This document shows positions 34,216 through 43,466 of a stretch of DNA of 59,742 nt, one piece after another (position 1 is the first letter of the stretch; the number at the start of each line of letters is the position of its first letter). The notes beneath the pieces are model-generated. The model saw only the letters and a list, made by a program, of their open reading frames with translations, was not told where the DNA came from and did not search any database. Where the stretch lies: the NCBI GenBank assembly GCA_903886275.1, contig CAISLN010000034.1, forward strand, positions 1-59,742, in the 5' to 3' direction. The DNA comes from an uncultured beta proteobacterium. GTDB lineage: Bacteria; Pseudomonadota; Gammaproteobacteria; Burkholderiales; Burkholderiaceae_C. The translations under genes and the position numbers were made by a program.

Positions 34216-34677
34216 ATGGCTGAATTGGTTCTGGGCTCTGCGGTTCCCCTGTTTGACCGGCTGGGCGGCGCTGAGTCGTCTGCACCGGGCGCCGGGGCAT
34301 TGCAGTCGCCCGAGCAATTGCAGTGGTCCATAGCACGCGAGTTGGCGCATCTGCTCAACACGCGTTCGGTGCGCAGCGCGGTCGCATTCATGCAATGCGC
34401 AGGCACCACCCTGGACTATGGAGTGCCCGACCTGGGGCACCTGTCTTCGCAATCCCAGCAGGACCTGCATCAGTTGGAGGCCATCGTCAAGAAGGCCATC
34501 GGTTTTTTTGAGCCCCGGCTGCGCAATGTGCAGGTGCATGCCAGTTTGGCCGAGCGCAGGGCGGGCAGCCCCAGCCTGGCCATCAGTGGGCTGGTGACGA
34601 TTGGAATGAAATTGAGACAGTTGAATTTTGAATTGCAGCTAGACCCCCAAATGACACCGCGTGCAAGGCTAAGCTGA
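34216..34677 (+). CDS. tssE: T6SS baseplate protein TssE (gp25-like)
   Basis: 153 residues. The lysozyme-like gp25 family signature is present in the block SVRSAVAFMQCAGTTLDYGV and PDLGHLSSQSQQDLHQLEAI, with AIGFFEPRLRNVQVHA and the terminal strand LNFELQLDP. TssE is the wedge protein that nucleates sheath polymerisation at the baseplate. A GGAGG ribosome site precedes the ATG. An N-terminal extension of about 30 residues (VLGSAVPLFDRLGGAESSAP) is typical. Confidence 0.92.
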   Translation: MAELVLGSAVPLFDRLGGAESSAPGAGALQSPEQLQWSIARELAHLLNTRSVRSAVAFMQCAGTTLDYGVPDLGHLSSQSQQDLHQLEAIVKKAIGFFEPRLRNVQVHASLAERRAGSPSLAISGLVTIGMKLRQLNFELQLDPQMTPRARLS

Positions 34678-34679
34678 CT

Positions 34680-36440
34680 GTGGCCAATACCGATCACAGT
34701 GACCTGTTGCACTATTACAAACGCGAGCTGAGCTACCTTCGCAGCGAAGGGGCCCATTTCGCGCAGCGCTATCCCAAGGCCGCCTCCAGGCTGGCCCTGC
34801 ACGGCACAGAATCCCAAGACCCGCATACCGAGCGTCTGATTGAGTCGGTGGCATTTTTGGCGGCCCGCGTGCACCAGGACCTGGACCGCGAGTTTCCCCA
34901 GGTGGCGGCCGCGCTCTTAGAAAACCTCTGCCCCTCGCTGCTGCAACCGGTGCCCTCGATGACGGTGGCGCAGTTTGCGCTCGATCCCAGTCAAGGCAAG
35001 GTGACCGCAGGTTTCAAGGTGCCGCAGCACACCATGCTGTACGCCACTGCAGGCGGCCAGCAATGCCGCTTTCGCACCGCCTGGGACAACACCCTGTGGC
35101 CTTTGCGCGTGGCCAAGGCCACTTTGGAGGCGGGTTCGCGTTTGCGCGTAGCCTTTGAATGCATTGGCGATGGCGACCTGAGCGAGCTCGAGATTGGGCA
35201 ACTGCGCCTGCACCTGCAGGGCGACTGGATGAGCACCATGCCGCTCTATGACCTGTTGGTCTCGGAGGTGCTCACCGCCGAGCTCACCACCAGCCAGGGT
35301 GGCGTGCAGACGCTGCCCCCTGGGGCCTGGGTCGAGGTGGGCTACGGCGAGGGCGAGAATGTGTTGCCCCTGCCGCCGCAGGCACAACCGGCCTATGGCC
35401 TGATGCAGGAATATTTTTGCTTCCCGCGCAAATTCCATTTCTTTGATTTGCGCGGCATCCGCCCCTTCGCCAAGGGCTGTAAGGGCTTTGAGATGGTGCT
35501 GACCTTCGGCCAGCCCGCCAGAGGCCTGGTCACCATCAGCGCGGACAATTTCCGCCTGGGCTGCACCCCCGTTGCCAACCTGTTTACCAAGACCAGCGAG
35601 CCCATCGTGGTCGATCACCGCCACTATGAGTACCGCTTGGTGCCAGACCGCCAGCGCGAGTCCACCACCGAGGTGCACAGCATCATCCGGGTGATCTCCT
35701 CCGATCCGAACGCCGAGCGACCGGTGCTGGTGCCCAGCTTTGCCGCCATGGGCCATGTGCACACCAGCGGGGCCGATTGCTTTTGGTCCGCGCGCCGGGA
35801 GCACAGCCTGCGCAAAGACATCTCCGGCACCGACCTGTACCTCTCGTTTGTGGACCCTTCCAACACCCAGCGTGCGCCTGCTGCGCCGGTGCTCTATGCC
35901 GAGTTGCTGTGCACCAACCGTCGCCTGGCCGAGCAGGTGCCCATAGGCGCGCGCATGGTGGCCGAAGGCATCTCACAAACCGCCAGCGTGCGCTGCCTGT
36001 ACGAGCCCACCGCACAACGCAGTCCCCCGCTGGGCAGCGAAACCCTGTGGCGTCTGGTGTCGCTGCTCACGCTCAACCACCAGTCGCTGGTGGACGGCTC
36101 CACTGGACGGGAGCAGCTGTGTGAAATGCTGATGCTGTTTGCTTCCGACAGTTCGCGCGACCATGAGCAGATCCGCGGCATCAAGGGCCTGCGCGCGCGC
36201 AGTGTGACCGGGCGCATCGGCGACTCCGCCTGGCGCGGCTATTGCCGTGGCACCGAGGTCCATTTGGCGTTTGACGACGAGGCCTTTGTGGGCGGCTCGC
36301 CCTTGCTGTTGTCTGCGGTGCTGGCGCGATTTTTTGCCCTCTACACCTCGGTGAATTCCTTTGTGCAATTGAGCGTCCACCGCGGCGATGAAGTCTGGAA
36401 ACAATGGAAACCGATGAGCGGACGCCAGCAGGTCCTTTGA
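34680..36440 (+). CDS. tssF: T6SS baseplate protein TssF (VasA)
   Basis: 586 residues, GTG start 2 bp after the tssE stop. The N-terminal LLHYYKRELSYLRSEGAHFA and HPRVQDPHTERLIESVAFLA-like blocks, and central FCFPRKFHFFDLRGI, are TssF hallmarks. TssF forms the baseplate wedge with TssG, TssE and TssK. It overlaps tssG by 37 bp, so the two are translationally coupled. Confidence 0.94.
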   Translation: MANTDHSDLLHYYKRELSYLRSEGAHFAQRYPKAASRLALHGTESQDPHTERLIESVAFLAARVHQDLDREFPQVAAALLENLCPSLLQPVPSMTVAQFALDPSQGKVTAGFKVPQHTMLYATAGGQQCRFRTAWDNTLWPLRVAKATLEAGSRLRVAFECIGDGDLSELEIGQLRLHLQGDWMSTMPLYDLLVSEVLTAELTTSQGGVQTLPPGAWVEVGYGEGENVLPLPPQAQPAYGLMQEYFCFPRKFHFFDLRGIRPFAKGCKGFEMVLTFGQPARGLVTISADNFRLGCTPVANLFTKTSEPIVVDHRHYEYRLVPDRQRESTTEVHSIIRVISSDPNAERPVLVPSFAAMGHVHTSGADCFWSARREHSLRKDISGTDLYLSFVDPSNTQRAPAAPVLYAELLCTNRRLAEQVPIGARMVAEGISQTASVRCLYEPTAQRSPPLGSETLWRLVSLLTLNHQSLVDGSTGREQLCEMLMLFASDSSRDHEQIRGIKGLRARSVTGRIGDSAWRGYCRGTEVHLAFDDEAFVGGSPLLLSAVLARFFALYTSVNSFVQLSVHRGDEVWKQWKPMSGRQQVL

Positions 36441-37429
36441 TCGCCGAGTTGGCGGCCAATCCCTACGGCTTTAACCTGTTCCAGGCCATCAGCCTGCTTG
36501 AGCGCAGCCAGCCGCATCTGGCGCCGCTGGGCCGGGGGAACGGTCGCCATGAGGCGGTGCGCCTCACCGCAGCGGTGTCACTGGGTTTTCCGGGCAGCGA
36601 CATTGCGCGGGTGAGCCTGGGCCCTGACTTCAAAGGACCCTACGCGCTCGCCACCGGAGCAATGACGCTGGCCGGCGCCCATGGACCCCTGCCGCTGCCG
36701 CTGACCGAGACCGTCATTGCCCGCACGGCGGCCAAGGACCATGCGACGGCCGATTTTCTGGATATCTTCAACCACCGGTTTTTGTCCTTTTTGTACCGCA
36801 GCCGCAAAAAGCATGGCATGGGTTTGAACTGGCAGTCGCCCCAGTCCTCGGCCCTGGCCTCCTGCCTGGACCACCTCAGTTCGCTGGGCCTCAAGGCCGG
36901 CCTGCATGCGCCCGGCGGCGAGGTGTCCTGGCTGCGCCATGCCGGCTTGGTGGGCGGCGCGCCGCGTTCCATGAGCGCTCTGTTGGCGCTGGTGTCCGAC
37001 CGCTTTGGGCTGCGCGCGCAGGGCCGCCAGTTTCGCGGTGGCTGGCGCACCTTGGAGCCGGCGGATGTGCGCACCCTGGGGGGGGCAACCGGGCCGCGCC
37101 TGGGCTCCACTGCTTTGTTGGGCAGCCGGGTGTGGGACCAGAGCGCGGGCATCACCCTGGAGCTGTCAGACCTGAGCATGGAGCGGCTGCAGGCCCTGCT
37201 GCCCGGCGGCAGTGAACATGTGCTGCTGGGGTGGACGATCAGGCGCTACCTGCAGTCCGAGGTCACGGTGGAAATTGCACTCAGCCCCCAAACCGGACGG
37301 TACAAACCCACAGTGTTGGGCAGCACGGACGGCCCGCGCCTGGGTTGGACCAGTTGGCTGGTGAGCGCCAGGCCAGGGCAGTGCCTGCCCGCAGCGCGCT
37401 TCACCCTGCGAGAAAGTGGCGCGGCATGA
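36404..37429 (+). CDS. tssG: T6SS baseplate protein TssG (VasB)
   Basis: 341 residues, starting inside tssF. Recognisable blocks: NPYGFNLFQAISLLERSQPH near the N-terminus, LPLTETVIARTAAKDHATAD, FLDIFNHRFLSFLYRSRKKH and LGWTSWLV at the end. TssG bridges two TssF molecules in the baseplate wedge. Length is normal. Confidence 0.93.
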   Translation: METDERTPAGPLIAELAANPYGFNLFQAISLLERSQPHLAPLGRGNGRHEAVRLTAAVSLGFPGSDIARVSLGPDFKGPYALATGAMTLAGAHGPLPLPLTETVIARTAAKDHATADFLDIFNHRFLSFLYRSRKKHGMGLNWQSPQSSALASCLDHLSSLGLKAGLHAPGGEVSWLRHAGLVGGAPRSMSALLALVSDRFGLRAQGRQFRGGWRTLEPADVRTLGGATGPRLGSTALLGSRVWDQSAGITLELSDLSMERLQALLPGGSEHVLLGWTIRRYLQSEVTVEIALSPQTGRYKPTVLGSTDGPRLGWTSWLVSARPGQCLPAARFTLRESGAA

Positions 37430-37459
37430 TGGCGCGCGCAACAAGGATTCAAGGCCGCT

Positions 37460-40159
37460 ATGGATATTGACATTCGCACCCTGTTGGCCAAGCTCAATCC
37501 GGAGTGCAAACGGGCGCTGGAAAAGGGCGCCGAGCTGTGCGTGGGCCAGACCCACTACAACGTGGAAGTGGAGCACCTGCTGTTCAAGCTGCTCGAAGCT
37601 GCGGCCCCCGACATGGTGCTGGTCTTCAAGGAGTTTGGCATCCAGGTCGATGACATCATGGCCCAGCTGCAGGGCGCCATGGACCGCTTCAAGCGCGGCA
37701 ATGGCCGCACGCCCGCGCTGTCGCCGCATCTGGCGCCTCTGTTCCAGGAGGCCTGGCTGCTGAGCTCCATGCTGCTGGGCGAGCAGCAGGTGCGCTCCGG
37801 TACGCTGCTTTTGGCCCTGCTGGAGGTGGACAGCCTGCGCGGCAGCCTGATGGAGTCGGCGCCCGGTATTCTGAAAATTCCACGCGCATCCCTGCGCCTG
37901 AACCTGGCCGATCTGCTGCTGCATTCCAGCGAAGACGCAGGCAGCATGGCGCGTGCCACGGCCGGCCGCTCCGAGGGCGCAAGCCTTGCTGACCCGGCGG
38001 TTGCGCAAATGCCGGCCCAGCGGCGCGGTGCGTCCGCCCACCCGGCGCTCGACCAGTTCACGGTGGACCTGACCGAGCTGGCGCGCCAGGGCAAGATAGA
38101 CCCGATTCGCGGGCGCGATGCCGAGATCCGCCAGATCATCGATGTGCTGCTGCGCCGCCGGCAAAACAACCCCATCCTCACCGGCGAGGCCGGCGTGGGC
38201 AAGACGGCAGTGGTCGAGGGCTTTGCCCAGCGCGTGGTCCAGGGCCATGTGCCACCGGCCCTGCAAAAGGTGGTGGTGCGCGCGCTGGACCTGGCGCTGT
38301 TGCAGGCCGGTGCGGGTATCAAGGGCGAGTTTGAGAACCGCCTGAAATCGGTGATTGCCGAGGTCAAGGCCTCGCTGCTTCCCATCGTGCTGTTCATTGA
38401 CGAGGCACACCAGCTGATTGGCGCAGGCGGCGCAGAAGGGCAGGGCGACGCTGCCAACCTGCTCAAGCCGGCGCTGGCGCGTGGCGAGTTGCGCACCATT
38501 GCCGCCACCACCTGGGCCGAATACAAAAAATACGTGGAGCGCGACCCGGCCTTGGCGCGGCGTTTTCAGGTGGTCAAGGTGGATGAGCCCAGCGAGGAGG
38601 TGGCCATCGACATGCTGCGCGGCATGGTCAAGACCCTGGAGCTGCACCATGGGGTGGAGATTGTGGACGAGGCGGTGCGCGACGCGGTCAAGCTCTCGCA
38701 CCGCTACATCACCGGGCGGCAATTGCCCGACAAGGCCATCAGCGTGCTCGACACCGCCTGCGCCCATGTGGCCATTGGGCAAAGCGGCTTGCCGCCTGAG
38801 ATCGAGTCGCTCAACCGTGAGATCGCCAGTGCGCAAAGCCAGTTGCGCATCCTGCGCCATGAGGGCTTGACCGGGCGCGACCAGCCGCAGGCCATTGCGC
38901 AATTGCAGGTTCTGCTGCAAGCGCGCACCACGCGACGCGACCTGCTGGGCGCCAAGCTCGAAGACGAACGCCATGCGGTGCAGGAAATCGTGGCGCTGCG
39001 CCGTCGCATTGCTGACTCGCTGGACGCACCCCTCACCACCGAAGATGTGGAGAACCCCGAATGGATGACGGCCACGCTGAACCGGCTCGAAAAAGGGCTG
39101 GACGCCATCCAGAGCGACGAGCCCCTGATTGCGGTGACGGTGGACTCGGGCGTGGTGGCCTCTGTCATTTCCGGCTGGACCGGCATTCCGGTGGGCCGCA
39201 TGCTGGCCGATGAACTGCACACGGTGCTCAACCTGCAGGAAAAAATGGCCGAGCGCGTGGTCGGGCAGGACCAGGCGCTGGACGCCATTGCACGGCGCAT
39301 CCGCACCGCGCGCGCCAATCTGGACGATCCGGGCAAACCGGTGGGCGTGTTTTTGCTGGTGGGCCCCAGCGGTGTGGGCAAGACCGAGACCGCCTGCGCC
39401 CTGGCCGACATCCTGTATGGAGGGGAGCGCAACCGGATCACCGTCAACATGTCGGAATACCAGGAGGCCCATACCGTCTCGGGGCTCAAGGGTGCGCCAC
39501 CCGGCTATGTGGGCTACGGGCGAGGCGGGGTGCTGACCGAGGCGGTGCGGCGCAAACCCTATTCGGTGGTGCTGCTCGACGAGATGGAAAAGGCACACCC
39601 GGATGTGCTGGAACTTTTCTTCCAGGTGTTCGACAAGGGCGTGATGGAAGACGGCGAGGGCGTGCAGATTGATTTCAAGAACACCGTTATTTTGCTGACC
39701 TCGAACGCGGCGCAGGACGTCATCACCGATGCCTGTGGCGCCGGTGACTGGCCCGATGCCGAGCAACTCGTTGCGCGCCTGCGCCCGGTGCTGGCGCGGC
39801 AGTTTTCGCCGGCGTTTTTGGGGCGCCTGGCCATCATTCCCTATTACCCCTTGGGGGACGTGCAGATCCATTCCATCGCCCGGCTCAAGCTGCAGAAATT
39901 GGCTGCGCGCTTTGCCAGCCAGCACCACGCCGACTTCACTTGGGCAGAAACGGTGTCGCGCGCCATCGCGGCGCGCTGCACCGAGGTGGACAGCGGTGCG
40001 CGCAATGTGGACCACATCCTGTCGCATGCCGTGTTGCCGGAGCTGTCGCGCCTGGTGCTGGAGCGCATTGCCATGGGGGTGCCCTTTCATGAGGTGCACA
40101 TGGACATGGATGCGCAGGGGAATTTTGGCTTTCATTTTTGCCCCGCCTCACTGGTGTAA
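37460..40159 (+). CDS. tssH: T6SS sheath-recycling AAA+ ATPase TssH (ClpV)
   Basis: 899 residues. An N-terminal ClpV/ClpB-N domain (about 1-150, CKRALEKGAELCVGQTHYNV) binds the contracted sheath. First AAA+ domain: Walker A GEAGVGKTA (about 242-250), Walker B VLFIDEAH (about 309-316). A middle coiled coil (roughly 435-540) is shorter than in ClpB. Second AAA+ domain: Walker A GPSGVGKTE (about 635-643), Walker B VVLLDEMEKAHP. The enzyme disassembles contracted TssBC with ATP. Length and the position after tssG fit ClpV, not the chaperone ClpB. Confidence 0.95.
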   Translation: MDIDIRTLLAKLNPECKRALEKGAELCVGQTHYNVEVEHLLFKLLEAAAPDMVLVFKEFGIQVDDIMAQLQGAMDRFKRGNGRTPALSPHLAPLFQEAWLLSSMLLGEQQVRSGTLLLALLEVDSLRGSLMESAPGILKIPRASLRLNLADLLLHSSEDAGSMARATAGRSEGASLADPAVAQMPAQRRGASAHPALDQFTVDLTELARQGKIDPIRGRDAEIRQIIDVLLRRRQNNPILTGEAGVGKTAVVEGFAQRVVQGHVPPALQKVVVRALDLALLQAGAGIKGEFENRLKSVIAEVKASLLPIVLFIDEAHQLIGAGGAEGQGDAANLLKPALARGELRTIAATTWAEYKKYVERDPALARRFQVVKVDEPSEEVAIDMLRGMVKTLELHHGVEIVDEAVRDAVKLSHRYITGRQLPDKAISVLDTACAHVAIGQSGLPPEIESLNREIASAQSQLRILRHEGLTGRDQPQAIAQLQVLLQARTTRRDLLGAKLEDERHAVQEIVALRRRIADSLDAPLTTEDVENPEWMTATLNRLEKGLDAIQSDEPLIAVTVDSGVVASVISGWTGIPVGRMLADELHTVLNLQEKMAERVVGQDQALDAIARRIRTARANLDDPGKPVGVFLLVGPSGVGKTETACALADILYGGERNRITVNMSEYQEAHTVSGLKGAPPGYVGYGRGGVLTEAVRRKPYSVVLLDEMEKAHPDVLELFFQVFDKGVMEDGEGVQIDFKNTVILLTSNAAQDVITDACGAGDWPDAEQLVARLRPVLARQFSPAFLGRLAIIPYYPLGDVQIHSIARLKLQKLAARFASQHHADFTWAETVSRAIAARCTEVDSGARNVDHILSHAVLPELSRLVLERIAMGVPFHEVHMDMDAQGNFGFHFCPASLV

Positions 40160-40165
40160 CACCCC

Positions 40166-42157
40166 ATGCTTGAAGGATTCGAACAAACCAATGCCGCGCT
40201 GTCGATCACGACACCGTTTGGAGCCGACATCTTGCTGCTCGACAGCCTGCAAGGTCAGGAGACGCTGTCGCGTCCCTTTCGCTTTGCGCTGTCTATGCGC
40301 GCCTGCGACACCGGGCTGGACCCGGCCACCATCGTGGGGGCCAAGGTGAGCGTGAAGCTCGCGCCCAAGGACTGCCCGGTGCGCTACCTGCACGGCATGG
40401 TTTCGCGCTTTATGTACGGCGGCTCCAACATGGCCTTTGCGTTTTACACGGCCGAGATGGTGCCCAGCCTGTGGCTGCTGACGCTCAGCCGTGACCGCAA
40501 AATTTTTCAGAACCAAACGGTGCCCGACATCATCAAGGCCGTGCTGGGCGACTTTTCCGTCACCTTTGATGCGCAGCTCAAGGGCACGTACAGCGCGCGC
40601 GAGTACTGCGTGCAATACGACGAAACCGCGCTGGACTTCCTATCCCGCCTGATGGAGGAGGAGGGCATCTTCTACTTCTTCACCTTTACCAGTTCCAGCC
40701 ACACCCTGGTGCTGGCCGACAGCGCCAGCGCGCATGTGGCGAGCACCGGGGCAGAGACCTTGCGCTACTTTCCCGACCAGGGCGCCGGCGTGTTGATCGA
40801 CACCGTCACGCAGCTGGATTTTGAGAGCCGACTGGTGGTGCAAAAGGTGGAGGTGGGGGACTTCGACTACCTCAAGCCCAGCACCGCGCTCAAGGCCGAG
40901 TCCAGCGGCACCGCCGGCAAGGGGTCTGTGTTTACCTTTCCGGGCAAGCACAGTGTGGTGGCCGACGGAACCCAGCGCGCCAAGGTGCAGGTGGAGTCGC
41001 TGCAGGTGCAAAGCGCGTCGAGCCGAGGCAACAGCCACTGCTATTTGCTGGGCGCAGGTGCCAAGTTCACCCTGTCGGACCATCCGCGGGTAGCGCTCAA
41101 TACCGCGCTGGTGGTGCGCCAGGTGACGCACTCGGCCAGCAGCGAGCATTACAGCAATGCCTTCGAAGTGTTTGACGCCACCGTCCCGTTTAGGGCGCCC
41201 CAGGAAACGCCGCGCCCGCGCGTGGCCGGCAGCCAGACGGCGCTGGTGGTGGGCCCCAGTGGGGAAGAAATCTGGACCGATAAGTATGGCCGCGTCAAGG
41301 TGCAGTTCCATTGGGACCGTCTGGGTGTGAAGGACGAAAACAGTTCCTGCTGGGTGCGGGTGTCGCAGAGCTGGGCGGGCGTGGGTTGGGGTGCCTTGTT
41401 CTTGCCGCGCATTGGCCAGGAGGTGGTCATCAGCTATGTGGATGGCGACCCGGATCGCCCGCTCATTACCGGCGCGGTCTACAACGGCGAAAACACCACG
41501 CCCGTGGCTCTGCCTGGCATGCAGACGCAAAGCACCCTCAAGTCGCGCTCTTCCAAACAGGGCACGGCCGGCAACGAGCTGCGCATGGAGGACAAAAAGG
41601 ACTCCGAGGAGTTGTACCTCCATGCGCAAAAAGACATGAAGGTGGAAATCGAAAATGACCTCAGCACCAGCTTGACCGAGGGCTCGGAGACCCACACGCT
41701 GGAAAAGGGTGACCGCACCGTGAACGTCAAGACCGGCAAGGAGACGCATGAGGTCAAGGGCACGCGCACACTGACCATCACCGGCGCAGAGACGCACACC
41801 AACAAGGCCGACTTCACCCATGCGGTGAGCGGCAACTACACGCTCAAGATCAGCGGCAATTTGGTGATCGAGGCCAGCGGCAGCATTTCCATCAAGGCCG
41901 GAAGCACCTTCAGCATGGAGGCGGGAACGGCCTTGACGAACAAGGCCGGAACGGCGCTGACCAACCAGGCCGGCACCGCGTTGACCAACAAGGCCGGCAC
42001 CGATCTGACCAACCAGGCTGGCATGGGCCTGACCAACAAGGCCGGCACCACCCTGGAAAACCAGGGGGCGATGGTGAACAACAAGGCCTCGGCCATGCAG
42101 ACCGTGGACGGTGGCGGCATGCTCACCCTCAAGGGTGGACTGGTGAAGATCAACTAG
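40166..42157 (+). CDS. vgrG: T6SS spike protein TssI (VgrG)
   Basis: 663 residues. N-terminal gp27-like region (about 1-380: LLLDSLQGQETLSRPFRFAL, RKIFQNQTVPDIIKAVLGDF, YCVQYDETALDFLSRLMEEE), then the gp5-OB/beta-prism region with ENSSCWVRVSQSWAGVGWGA and YVDGDPDRPLITGAVYNGEN. The end (about 490-663) is a repetitive beta-helix needle that includes six octapeptide repeats, AGTALTN(K/Q), at 41921-42064. No additional toxin domain follows, so it is a non-evolved VgrG whose effectors would be loaded via the PAAR-like protein. It is 6 bp after tssH. Confidence 0.94.
   Translation: MLEGFEQTNAALSITTPFGADILLLDSLQGQETLSRPFRFALSMRACDTGLDPATIVGAKVSVKLAPKDCPVRYLHGMVSRFMYGGSNMAFAFYTAEMVPSLWLLTLSRDRKIFQNQTVPDIIKAVLGDFSVTFDAQLKGTYSAREYCVQYDETALDFLSRLMEEEGIFYFFTFTSSSHTLVLADSASAHVASTGAETLRYFPDQGAGVLIDTVTQLDFESRLVVQKVEVGDFDYLKPSTALKAESSGTAGKGSVFTFPGKHSVVADGTQRAKVQVESLQVQSASSRGNSHCYLLGAGAKFTLSDHPRVALNTALVVRQVTHSASSEHYSNAFEVFDATVPFRAPQETPRPRVAGSQTALVVGPSGEEIWTDKYGRVKVQFHWDRLGVKDENSSCWVRVSQSWAGVGWGALFLPRIGQEVVISYVDGDPDRPLITGAVYNGENTTPVALPGMQTQSTLKSRSSKQGTAGNELRMEDKKDSEELYLHAQKDMKVEIENDLSTSLTEGSETHTLEKGDRTVNVKTGKETHEVKGTRTLTITGAETHTNKADFTHAVSGNYTLKISGNLVIEASGSISIKAGSTFSMEAGTALTNKAGTALTNQAGTALTNKAGTDLTNQAGMGLTNKAGTTLENQGAMVNNKASAMQTVDGGGMLTLKGGLVKIN
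41921..42064 (+). repeat. Six 24-bp repeats encoding an octapeptide in the VgrG needle
   Basis: Units encode AGTALTNK, AGTALTNQ, AGTALTNK, AGTDLTNQ, AGMGLTNK and AGTTLENQ. K and Q alternate exactly, consistent with a regular beta-helix. Repeat number may set the length of the needle. Confidence 0.85.
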
Positions 42158-42158
42158 C

Positions 42159-42836
42159 ATGGCAGCCGCGAACCCTCCCCCCATGCAAGCCCCCGCGCCG
42201 TCCGCTGTGAACGCCCCGGGAGAACCCGCGCCCTTGCAGGGGCTGATGGAGTCGCGTGACGAGGCCGGCGTGCTGCGCCTGCAGTCGTACTTTTTGGACG
42301 GGAAGTTGCACGGTCTGCTCACCAGCTTTGATGAAAAAGGCCAGCGCGTGCAGGAGGCCTGCTACGCCTATGGCCTGCAGGAGGGCAAGACCCGGCTCTA
42401 TGCGGATGCGCACCTTTTTGCCGAGCGGCCCTACAAGGGCGGCTTGCTGCAGGGCGAAGCCCTGACCTACGCGTTGTCTGGGGCGGTCAGCGCGCGCCAG
42501 CCCTATGTGGCTGGCGTCCTGGAGGGCGAGTCCCTTTTTTACCACCTGGGGCAGTTGGTGCGCAGCGAGCGCCATGTGCGGGGCGTGCTGCAAGGGCGCT
42601 GCCGTGACTACGGGCCCGATGGCCAACTGGTGCAGCAGTCCCACTACGAAAACAATCTGCTCGACGGCACACTGACACGCTACTGGCCCGGTGGCAGCGC
42701 CATGGAAGTGTTGAACTTCAAGGCCGGCAAACAAGACGCTGCGGTCAAACGTTTTGCGCCCGACGGCCGGGAAGTCACGGCCAGTGCGGACAAGTTGACG
42801 TTCATGCTGCGCGTCGAAAAATGGGTGAAGGGCTGA
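42159..42836 (+). CDS. MORN-repeat (YwqK-like) protein of the VgrG cassette
   Basis: 225 residues, beginning 1 bp after the vgrG stop. It is built of MORN-type repeats of about 20-24 residues: SYFLDGKLHGLLTSFDEKGQ, CYAYGLQEGKTRLYADAHLF, PYKGGLLQGEALTYALSGAV, PYVAGVLEGESLFYHLGQLV, HVRGVLQGRCRDYGPDGQLV and HYENNLLDGTLTRYWPGGSA. Such proteins are often annotated as antitoxin-like, but no toxin is nearby. Its position between vgrG and the PAAR-like gene suggests a chaperone or adaptor that loads the spike, or an immunity protein for an effector not yet recognised. No signal peptide is visible. Confidence 0.78.
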   Translation: MAAANPPPMQAPAPSAVNAPGEPAPLQGLMESRDEAGVLRLQSYFLDGKLHGLLTSFDEKGQRVQEACYAYGLQEGKTRLYADAHLFAERPYKGGLLQGEALTYALSGAVSARQPYVAGVLEGESLFYHLGQLVRSERHVRGVLQGRCRDYGPDGQLVQQSHYENNLLDGTLTRYWPGGSAMEVLNFKAGKQDAAVKRFAPDGREVTASADKLTFMLRVEKWVKG

Positions 42837-42838
42837 AT

Positions 42839-43225
42839 ATGGGAATGCTGGTGTGTACCGGTGCCATGCTGCAGTGCTCCTTTGGTGTGGCACCCGGCAC
42901 GCTGAACGTCTTGCCGCTCAACCTGGTGATGTCGGGCAGCCCCTCGGCCAACATCATGGACAACAAGCCCATGGTCAATGTGATGCCCTTTGGCATGTGC
43001 AATTGCCCGGCCAACCCCATGGTGTTGGCCGCCACTGCTGCGGCCATGGGGGTGCTCACGCCCATGCCCTGCATTCCCATGACCATGGCGCCCTGGGTGC
43101 CGGGTTCGCCCACGGTGTTGATTGGCAACATGCCGGCCTTGCAGAACTCTTCCAAGCTGATGTGCAGTTGGGGTGGTGTGATCCAGATCCTCATGCCCGG
43201 GCAATTCACCGCCATGGTTCCCTGA
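42839..43225 (+). CDS. PAAR-like spike tip protein (DUF4280)
   Basis: 128 residues; start chosen at MGMLVCTGAM, 2 bp after the previous stop. It is short, glycine/methionine/proline-rich and holds seven cysteines with several in the pattern expected for the DUF4280 PAAR-like cone (CTGAMLQCSFG, MCNCPANP, MPCIP, LMCSWGG). These proteins cap VgrG and may bring effectors. No C-terminal extension is present, so an effector would have to be separate. Confidence 0.85.
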   Translation: MGMLVCTGAMLQCSFGVAPGTLNVLPLNLVMSGSPSANIMDNKPMVNVMPFGMCNCPANPMVLAATAAAMGVLTPMPCIPMTMAPWVPGSPTVLIGNMPALQNSSKLMCSWGGVIQILMPGQFTAMVP

Positions 43226-43246
43226 ATACAAGGGCTTTAAAAATTT

Positions 43247-43462
43247 ATGCACTACACCTTATCCCTCACCTCGCGCATGCTTTCCATCGTCGCAATTTGC
43301 CTCATACTCCTGTGCGTTTTGATGTTCTTGTTGGGAATGGAGATCGGGCGCTCACTGGCGCCCCATATACAAGCCAGCGTGACAGTGCCTGCTAGCGTCG
43401 CAGTGCCTGCCAGCGTGTTGAATTTGATGCCAAAGGAGCTGCCCCTTGAGGGCGCTAAATAA
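43247..43462 (+). CDS. Small single-pass membrane protein
   Basis: 71 residues with one clear membrane helix (MLSIVAICLILLCVLMFLLG, about 11-30). After the helix comes a short repeated piece (ASVTVPASVAVPASVLNL; the DNA has near-repeats of GTGCCTGC.AGCGT). No family is recognised. It lies 21 bp after the PAAR-like gene and 4 bp before the binding-protein gene. It could belong to the VgrG cassette as an immunity protein or to the transporter insert. Confidence 0.55.
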   Translation: MHYTLSLTSRMLSIVAICLILLCVLMFLLGMEIGRSLAPHIQASVTVPASVAVPASVLNLMPKELPLEGAK

Positions 43463-43466
43463 AGCC

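Noticed and set aside
42159..42836. Calling the MORN protein an antitoxin
   Set aside because: No adjacent toxin gene; the name arises from automated family labels, so it is described by its repeats.
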